Source: JAOUEE01 sp051011595
GTDB lineage: Bacteria; Actinomycetota; Acidimicrobiia; Acidimicrobiales; SHLQ01
NCBI GenBank assembly: GCA_051011595.1
Contig: JBPCTQ010000293.1
Coordinates: forward strand, 1 to 11,749
Direction: 5' to 3'
Length of the DNA stretch: 11,749 nt
Under the pieces are notes generated by a model. The model was not told the origin of the DNA. It saw only the letters and a list, made by a program, of their open reading frames with translations, and made no database searches. Shown piece after piece: positions 6,961 to 11,749 of this stretch. The translations under genes were made by a program, and so were the position numbers. Each line of letters begins with the position of its first letter. The first letter of the stretch is position 1.

Positions 6961-7290
6961 TCACCCCGTCCACTCCCCTGGATGCAGCTTCGCCATCTCG
7001 GTGAGGTACTCGGAACTGTCGATCTCGCCTCGCGCCCGCCGCTCGGCCGTGGCGACCAACCGTTCAGCGGCCGGGTTGTGTCCGCGGTCAAGGGCTGCGA
7101 TCACGTCGCGAGGTGGTCGCACGATGGCATAGATGGCCAACCCCACCACCGGCAACAACACCAGCACGGCCACCCACAACAGTCGGCGCCCAGCGGTCAG
7201 ATCGGGGCGCAGCGCCACCTCGACCAGGGCGTACAGCCACCCGAGTAGCAGCGGAACGGCCACGATCAGCAGCAGGACCCAGTCGCTCAT
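6961..7290 (-). CDS. Small membrane protein with PLDc_N and SHOCT-like domains
   Basis: This 109-residue protein has two hydrophobic segments (about 4-25 and 37-58) split by ALVEVALRPDLTAGRRLLWV (21-40). With the following LLPVVGLAIYAIVRP this is the pattern of the PLDc_N domain that precedes the catalytic part of cardiolipin synthases; here no phospholipase D HKD motif follows. The tail holds a short SHOCT-like motif, ERLVATAERRARGEIDSSEY (76-95) and on to EMAKL, often seen at the C-terminus of small bacterial membrane proteins. Its ATG overlaps the stop of the acyltransferase gene (ATGA, 7287-7290), so translation is probably coupled. GGAGG lies only one base before the ATG. It is the last gene of the minus-strand run. 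The role is unknown; a membrane partner or regulator is a guess. Confidence 0.88.
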   Translation of the reverse strand: MSDWVLLLIVAVPLLLGWLYALVEVALRPDLTAGRRLLWVAVLVLLPVVGLAIYAIVRPPRDVIAALDRGHNPAAERLVATAERRARGEIDSSEYLTEMAKLHPGEWTG

Positions 7291-8627
7291 ACCTCCAGCA
7301 CCGCCCGCACCACCGCGTCGTGCGATTCGGCCAACCGCTGCGGAATGGAGCCGACCCGGCCGCGGGCCCGCCATCGGCCGAGCATCCGCCAGGTCAGGGT
7401 CACCCGATCGATCAAGAGGACGGTCGCCGCGAAGTAGACCGGCAACAGCACCACTGCCGCAGCCGCACCCAGCAGTCCGTAGGCCGATGCCGCCCGCCAC
7501 ACCACCACAGCCCACATGGCACCAAAGGCCACGAACGCCACTGCCGGCTTGATCGACGAGTGGACCGAGGGTGCAACCCGCAACAAGCCGACGGCCTTGA
7601 CGATCAGGAAGGGGATCAGGTTGATGGCTGCGCCGACGATGGCGAACGGCAACAAAAGCAGCCCGATCATCGTCTGCACCACCAGATCAGTCGCCAGCCG
7701 ACCCTTGCTGCGGCGATGGTGAGCGCCGGCGTCGGTGAGGTGCACCCCCTCGAGGTCATCCTGATAGGTGTCGACCGCCTCACGAATGAGTTGGCGCTGC
7801 TCGGCCGGCCGATCGGCCAACACGTTGGCCAGGCGATCCCGTAGCCCGACGGGCACCGGCTGGCGGGCGTCGTCGAGCTGGGGGCGGATCGCGATTTCGG
7901 CCGCCTTGGCGAGGGCACGAGCTTCGTCCCAGTCCTCGAAGTCGGGGGCAGCCCGACGCAGCCGTTCGTCGATCCTGGCGGTCAGCGCGTCGACGGCTTC
8001 GCGGCTGTCGGCACTGAGGGGTTCGTCGTCGCCGGTCAGCGTCTCGGCTTCGATGTCGAGGTCGATGGCTTCGTCGAAGATCACGACGATCCGGCTGCGG
8101 AGAGCGGCCTTGTCCTCGTAGTGGATGCCGGCCGGCGTGATCTTCAGTCCGGTGACCCCCTTGGAGCGCGCACCGAGGGCGATCCGTGCGGCACCGGTCT
8201 TGACCCGGGCGATCGACGGTTCGTTGCGCGTGACTCCCTCGGGGAAGATGAGCATGTGACCGCCGTCGGCCAAGGCGCCGTAGCACGACCGGAACATCTG
8301 GTCGTTGTTCGAGCCATCACCCCCGTCCTCGGGTTTGTGGACCGGGATGCCGCCGATCCACGTCATCAACCAGCCCACGACCGGTATTCGCCAGATGACG
8401 TCACGAGCCACGATGCTGGGCCGGCGGGCCATCACCTGGAGCAGGACCAGCGCGTCGGAGAGACCGCCGAAATGGTTCGACACCGAGAGCTGGGGACCCG
8501 ACTGCGGTGGCGGAGCGACATGGTGCGCCGTGACCTCGCGGTAGATCGCCCGGTTGAGGAATATCACGAGCTTCGCAATGAACCGGTCCTTGCGCGACCG
8601 TTCCGCCCAATGATCGAGTGCCGTCAC
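7287..8627 (-). CDS. PlsC-like glycerophospholipid acyltransferase (LPLAT family) with C-terminal membrane helices
   Basis: This 446-residue protein carries an LPLAT acyltransferase domain in its first half. NHFGGLSDALV (51-61) supplies His52 and Asp58 with five residues between them, the H-x5-D spacing I associate with the NHxNxxxD branch of this superfamily; the more common spacing is H-x4-D. IGGIPVHK (91-98) and FPEGVTRNEPSIARVKTGAA (128-147) form the substrate-side motifs. A charged region (about 185-310) leads to membrane segments near 315-350, 361-378 and 384-405. It should move an acyl chain to glycerol-3-phosphate, lysophosphatidate or a related acceptor at the inner membrane face. 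The start is GTG 8627, which overlaps the stop of a 21-codon ORF (GTGA) and has AGG nine bases upstream. TTG 8636 is an alternative, adding three residues. It overlaps the PLDc_N gene by four bases. Confidence 0.9.
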   Translation of the reverse strand: MTALDHWAERSRKDRFIAKLVIFLNRAIYREVTAHHVAPPPQSGPQLSVSNHFGGLSDALVLLQVMARRPSIVARDVIWRIPVVGWLMTWIGGIPVHKPEDGGDGSNNDQMFRSCYGALADGGHMLIFPEGVTRNEPSIARVKTGAARIALGARSKGVTGLKITPAGIHYEDKAALRSRIVVIFDEAIDLDIEAETLTGDDEPLSADSREAVDALTARIDERLRRAAPDFEDWDEARALAKAAEIAIRPQLDDARQPVPVGLRDRLANVLADRPAEQRQLIREAVDTYQDDLEGVHLTDAGAHHRRSKGRLATDLVVQTMIGLLLLPFAIVGAAINLIPFLIVKAVGLLRVAPSVHSSIKPAVAFVAFGAMWAVVVWRAASAYGLLGAAAAVVLLPVYFAATVLLIDRVTLTWRMLGRWRARGRVGSIPQRLAESHDAVVRAVLEV

Positions 8628-8689
8628 GCCGGCCAACCTAGTGGTGGCCGGCCGACGATTCGTTGAACCACGATCTCGTCGAGGCCCAT
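8624..8689 (-). CDS. Candidate 21-codon ORF bridging the quinone oxidoreductase and acyltransferase genes
   Basis: The ATG at 8689 overlaps the TGA of the upstream oxidoreductase (TGATG). GAGG sits four bases before it (8694-8697). The ORF encodes 21 residues (MGLDE...GWPA). Its TGA at 8624-8626 overlaps the GTG of the acyltransferase (GTGA). If translated, it would carry ribosomes across the gap as a coupling peptide. No known peptide is recognised and no hydrophobic helix is present. It could be chance, because the ORF is short and the acyltransferase start is not proven. Confidence 0.4.
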   Translation of the reverse strand: MGLDEIVVQRIVGRPPLGWPA

Positions 8690-9675
8690 CAGACCTCGAT
8701 CACGACCTTGCCCCGCACATCGCCATCACGAAGCACCTTGATGGCTTCGGCACCTCGTTCGAGCGGAAATCGATGACCGATGACCGGCGACAGCAACCCC
8801 TGCTCGAACCACGAGAAGAGGCGGCGGAAGTTGTCGTTGTTGGTGCTGGGGTCGATCATCGCCGACGCGCCGTAGGCCACCCCGACGATGGAAATCGACT
8901 TGAGGATCGCCTGATTCAGTCGCACCTCGGGGATCGTCCCGGATGCGAACCCCACCACCAGGAAACGGCCGTTCCAGGTCAGACAGCGCAGGAACTCTCG
9001 AATGTCGGCCCCGCCGACGGTGTCGTAGACCACGTCGACTCCCCGACCATCGGTCAACTGTCTGACCGTGGCGCTGAGCGACTCCACCGCCGACACGTCG
9101 ATCACCTCGTCGGCGCCGGCGCGGCGGCAGACCTCGACCTTTTCGGGGCCGCGGGCGCAGGCGATGGGTGTTGCCCCCATGGCCGCAGCAATCTGAATGG
9201 CAGCTGTCCCACAACCTCCCGAGGCGCCCAGCACCAACACGGTCTCTCCAGGCTGGACCTGACCACGCTGCTCGAGGGCGAGCATCGACGTTCCGTAGGT
9301 GAGGTTGAAGGCCGCGGCCTGGTCGAAGGTCATCGTGTCGGGGATGTGGTGGATCTGGTGGGAGGGCTTGACGGCAACCCGCGAGGCGAATGCTCCGGTC
9401 CCCAGCATGGCCAGGACGCGGTCGCCGACCTGCCAGGTGTCGACCCCATCGCCGACCTGGGCGATGGTGCCCGCACACTCACTGCCCGGCACGAACGGTA
9501 GGTCTGGTCGCAGCTGGTACTCGCCCCTGATCACCAGTGTTTCGGGGAAGTTCACCGAGGCCGCCTCGACCTCGACGACCACCTCGCCGGGCTGTGGTTC
9601 TGGGTCGGGCCAGTCGGCAACAAAATCCAGCCGATCCTCCGACCCCAGTTCGCGACACACCACTGCCCGGGCCAT
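8689..9675 (-). CDS. Zinc-free MDR NADPH:quinone oxidoreductase
   Basis: This 328-residue protein is a complete medium-chain reductase of the quinone oxidoreductase (QOR) branch. The N-terminal GroES-like half has VNFPETLVIRGEYQ (41-54) and LPFVPGSECAGTI (59-71). The Rossmann half has the nucleotide loop LGASGGCGTAAIQIA (149-163), GADEVID (187-193), GRGVDVVYDTVGG (210-222) and a closing RGKVVIEV (321-328). The structural-zinc cysteine cluster and the catalytic zinc ligands of alcohol dehydrogenases are absent. It probably reduces quinones or alpha,beta-unsaturated carbonyls with NADPH in the cytoplasm. The ATG overlaps the stop of the VOC gene by one base (TGATG at 9673-9677), so translation is probably coupled. 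The exact substrate cannot be told. Confidence 0.93.
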   Translation of the reverse strand: MARAVVCRELGSEDRLDFVADWPDPEPQPGEVVVEVEAASVNFPETLVIRGEYQLRPDLPFVPGSECAGTIAQVGDGVDTWQVGDRVLAMLGTGAFASRVAVKPSHQIHHIPDTMTFDQAAAFNLTYGTSMLALEQRGQVQPGETVLVLGASGGCGTAAIQIAAAMGATPIACARGPEKVEVCRRAGADEVIDVSAVESLSATVRQLTDGRGVDVVYDTVGGADIREFLRCLTWNGRFLVVGFASGTIPEVRLNQAILKSISIVGVAYGASAMIDPSTNNDNFRRLFSWFEQGLLSPVIGHRFPLERGAEAIKVLRDGDVRGKVVIEV

Positions 9676-10361
9676 CAGCGATCGGCGTCCTTCGGCGGAA
9701 GCGGCCCCGTGAGCGATGCTCGCTGCGACAGCTCCAGCTGGTTCCCCCAGGGGTCGGCGATCATCGAGAATCGGGCAACATCACCGAGGGTCACTGCCGG
9801 TTGGACCAGAGTGGCCCCCGCCCGCACGGCCGCCGCCGTTTCGGCGTCGCAGTCGTGGATCTGCACGGTGAGGTAGGTCCAACCACGTACCGGCGACTCG
9901 ACGCGCGGAGGGGCGTCGAGATCCACGTCCAGATGTACGACCGTTGCGCCCAGTCGCACCGTGGAACCCTGCACATTCCACCCCAACGATGCTCCGAAGT
10001 AGTCACGGGCTGTGTCCAGATCGGGAACCCGCAGCCGCACCCCGAGTTGGTCGACCCCGTCGTGACCAGGGGGAACACGTGTCACCACCACATCGTCGGG
10101 CCCGACCAGCCGACGGGGGTTGATCGCCGTGGGATCAGCCACCATCACCTCGGAGTATCCCGACCGTCGGGTGGTGTCGAGGCCCTCGACCACATTCACC
10201 TTCACCACCGAACCGGTGACATCGAAGCGGTGCTGGGTGACCGTTCGGGTGACCGGCAGCACGTCGGGGTCACCGAGCCCGACGTCGGTTGCCATGAACT
10301 CGACCATGGCGATGTCGTCGGTCATCAGCCCGACGTCGAGACGATCCTTGGCCAGCTTCAC
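9675..10361 (-). CDS. VOC/glyoxalase-superfamily protein with a degenerate metal site
   Basis: This 228-residue protein looks like two VOC (glyoxalase/bleomycin resistance/dioxygenase) halves. The N-terminal half (about 8-60) is short. The C-terminal half (about 104-213) is clear: GVRLRVPDLDTARDYF (107-122), VVHLDVDLDAPP (141-152), GWTYLTVQI (160-168) and DPWGNQLEL (203-211). Glu210 fits the usual glutamate ligand of the last strand. The usual His at the start of the first strand is Gly107, and no His fills the matching place in GWTYLTVQI. Metal catalysis of the common type is therefore doubtful; binding or isomerase roles are possible. The start is GTG 10361, overlapping the SDR stop (GTGA, 10358-10361), with GGAGG six bases upstream. 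The frame stays open far upstream, but that part lies over the SDR gene and is rejected. Confidence 0.88.
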   Translation of the reverse strand: MKLAKDRLDVGLMTDDIAMVEFMATDVGLGDPDVLPVTRTVTQHRFDVTGSVVKVNVVEGLDTTRRSGYSEVMVADPTAINPRRLVGPDDVVVTRVPPGHDGVDQLGVRLRVPDLDTARDYFGASLGWNVQGSTVRLGATVVHLDVDLDAPPRVESPVRGWTYLTVQIHDCDAETAAAVRAGATLVQPAVTLGDVARFSMIADPWGNQLELSQRASLTGPLPPKDADR

Positions 10362-11116
10362 GCCTCGCCTCCGCCGTCCACCGTGATGCATTGACCGTTG
10401 AGGTACGACGACGCTTCGCCGGCCATCCACAAGGCGGTTCCCACGATCTCGTCGGCCTCCGCGATTCGACCGAGGCTGATCTTCTTGCGCATGTGGTCGC
10501 GCGCCGCCTCGGTGGGCAGGTTGGCCGCAAGGCTGTCGGTCAGGAACGTGCCGCACACGATGGCGTTCACCCGGATGCCGCGAGGGCCCAACTCCTGCGC
10601 AGCCGCCCGGGTGAACGCGTTCAGCCCCGCTTTGGCGGACCCGTACACCACGGTCAGGGGTGTGTTGTGGGTCGACGCCTTGGAGCTGATGTTGACCACC
10701 GCGCTGCCCGGCGCCATGTGGGTCGCCGCCAACGCGGTGAGTCGCAGCGGCCCCTTCAGGTTCACGGCCACGGTCTTGTCGAACAGCTCCTCGCTCACCT
10801 CGGCGAGTGACGGTGGCACCGGCGCCATTCCCGCGTTGTTGATCAGCACATCTATGCGGCCGAACTCGGCGACCACTGTGTCGATCAGGAACGAGCACTC
10901 GTCCCACCGGCCGACATGGGCGGCGACCGCGAGGGACCGTCGGCCCAGGGCGCCGATCTCGGCGGCGACGACGTCGCAGGCCTCCTGCTTGCGGCTGGCC
11001 ACCACCACGTCGGCTCCGGCCGACGCGAACCCGAGGGCCATTTCTCGGCCCAAACCACGGCTGCCACCCGTGACGAGCACCACCTTGTCGTCGAAGCGCA
11101 GGGTCGGGTTCTTCAC
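10358..11116 (-). CDS. Short-chain dehydrogenase/reductase (classical SDR)
   Basis: This 252-residue protein has the normal length and all classical SDR marks. The cofactor loop is VTGGSRGLG (15-23), followed by NNAG (93-96), the catalytic Ser145 in NISSKAS (142-148), the Tyr158-Lys162 pair in YGSAK (158-162), RGIRVNAIVCG (179-189), and the terminal YLNGQCITVDGGG (238-250). It should oxidise an alcohol or reduce a ketone with NAD(P)(H). The Ser41-Arg42 after the second strand hints at NADP preference, which is inference. The start is GTG 11116, sharing GTGA with the stop of the preceding MDR gene (11113-11116), with GAGGA six bases upstream. An open extension to 11176 lies over the MDR gene and is rejected. 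Its neighbours suggest a shared small-molecule redox task, with no substrate readable. Confidence 0.94.
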   Translation of the reverse strand: MKNPTLRFDDKVVLVTGGSRGLGREMALGFASAGADVVVASRKQEACDVVAAEIGALGRRSLAVAAHVGRWDECSFLIDTVVAEFGRIDVLINNAGMAPVPPSLAEVSEELFDKTVAVNLKGPLRLTALAATHMAPGSAVVNISSKASTHNTPLTVVYGSAKAGLNAFTRAAAQELGPRGIRVNAIVCGTFLTDSLAANLPTEAARDHMRKKISLGRIAEADEIVGTALWMAGEASSYLNGQCITVDGGGEA

Positions 11117-11749
11117 GAAGGGTCCTCGGGGATCGTGATGCCGATCTTGCCGACGTGCTCGCCGGCCTGTTGACACCGCTGCGCGTCGGCCAGCTCGGTC
11201 CAGTCGTACTGGTGGCTCACGTGGGGTCGTAGCTCGTTGGCCGACACCGCGGCAGCCAGATCAGCCAGCCCGGCCACACTGCCGACGCTGATGCCGTGGA
11301 GCCGGATCTGGCGGGTCATCACATCGGTGACCGAGATCTCGGCCGCACCGAAACCCGAGAGCACCCCCACCACGGCGACGGTGCCGTCCATCCGGGTGGC
11401 CGCCACCGAGCGCCGAAGCGTGTCCGCTCCGCCCAGGTCGACCACGAGATCGGCGCCTCGGCCTTCGGTGATTTCCAACACCTGCGACTCCCAGTCCGGG
11501 GTGGAGTCGTAGTTCACCACGTGGTCGGCTCCGAGCGACCGAGCCACCTCGAGTTTGGCATTGGAGGACGAGGTGACGACGACCGCTGCTCCCATCGCCT
11601 TGCCCAGCTGCAGCGTGTACAACGAGACGCCGCCGGTGCCGAGGGTGACCACTACATCGCCGGCGGTGATCGACGCCGTCTGCAGCGAGCTCCATGCGGT
11701 GTGGCCGGCGCACACGAGGGTGGCCGCCTCCACATCGCTGAGGTGGGAG
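11113..11749 (-). CDS. MDR-family NAD(P)-dependent alcohol dehydrogenase (N-terminus cut by window edge)
   Basis: This is the C-terminal 211 residues of a medium-chain dehydrogenase; the frame is open through the right edge, so the real start is outside. Visible parts are the domain-linking EAATLVCAGHTAW, the nucleotide loop VTLGTGGVSLYTLQLGKAMG, GADHVVNYDSTPDWESQVL, GRGADLVVDLGG and the ending HVGKIGITIPEDPS. The GTGGVSL loop with the TPDW segment fits the MDR7-type, alcohol-dehydrogenase-like branch and differs from the QOR-type MDR downstream (LGASGGCG). Zinc ligands cannot be judged because the N-terminal half is missing. A GTG at 11733 is internal, not the start, since conserved residues lie before it. 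The stop overlaps the SDR start by four bases. It is the first visible gene of the minus-strand run. Confidence 0.9.
   Translation of the reverse strand, partial: SHLSDVEAATLVCAGHTAWSSLQTASITAGDVVVTLGTGGVSLYTLQLGKAMGAAVVVTSSSNAKLEVARSLGADHVVNYDSTPDWESQVLEITEGRGADLVVDLGGADTLRRSVAATRMDGTVAVVGVLSGFGAAEISVTDVMTRQIRLHGISVGSVAGLADLAAAVSANELRPHVSHQYDWTELADAQRCQQAGEHVGKIGITIPEDPS

Noticed and set aside
10362..10907. Extension of the VOC frame upstream to 10907 on the minus strand
   Set aside because: It lies inside the SDR gene in another frame; GTG 10361 has GGAGG at six bases and the GTGA overlap.
1..11749. Search for a defence, toxin-antitoxin, CRISPR, phage or mobile system
   Set aside because: Every gene of normal length fits a metabolic, redox or membrane family. 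No nuclease, reverse transcriptase, transposase, integrase, repeat array or terminal inverted repeats were seen.

Overview
The window is GC-rich DNA packed with genes, and every gene falls into a recognisable bacterial family. Frequent GTG starts, 1-4 base stop/start overlaps, a deazaflavin (F420)-type Ddn protein and an Rv1069c-like membrane hydrolase suggest a high-GC actinobacterium. Acidimicrobiia would fit, but that lineage is an inference from general family knowledge. I see no rRNA, tRNA, CRISPR array, transposase, integrase or phage gene, and no intergenic stretch longer than about 200 bases.

Layout. (1) Bases 1-3302, minus strand: two membrane proteins in a probable operon. The upstream one (1227-3302) joins a seven-helix membrane module to an extracytoplasmic PI-PLC-like phosphodiesterase domain. 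The downstream one (1-1150, cut by the left edge) looks like the same membrane module without the phosphodiesterase in the visible part. It lies almost wholly in a reading frame open to the window edge, so it is easily missed. (2) 3483-3887, plus strand: a small Ddn-family F420-dependent oxidoreductase. (3) 3906-4943, minus: a GHMP-family sugar kinase, convergent with the Ddn gene. (4) 5140-6951, plus: a membrane-anchored alpha/beta hydrolase (Abhydrolase_9 family). (5) 6961-11749, minus: a tight run of genes. In transcription order these are an MDR alcohol dehydrogenase (cut by the right edge), an SDR dehydrogenase, a VOC/glyoxalase protein, an MDR quinone oxidoreductase, a candidate 21-codon ORF, a PlsC-like acyltransferase and a PLDc_N-SHOCT small membrane protein.

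How the genes may work together. The right-hand run is probably one transcript. Its first four genes overlap by 4, 4 and 1 bases and form a redox cassette of three NAD(P)-dependent oxidoreductases around a VOC protein. The last two are lipid and membrane genes. If the 21-codon ORF is translated, every junction in the run is an overlap. Phosphodiesterase, acyltransferase, PLDc_N protein and membrane hydrolase give the window a loose lipid or cell-envelope theme, but no pathway can be assembled from the sequence alone.

I found no clear new multi-gene system such as defence, toxin-antitoxin or biosynthesis. The points most worth a second look are the membrane-module/PI-PLC fusion beside its paralogue, the 21-codon ORF bridging two genes, the VOC protein lacking the usual metal-ligand histidines, and a perfect 24-bp palindrome inside a lineage-specific-looking insertion of the PI-PLC domain.
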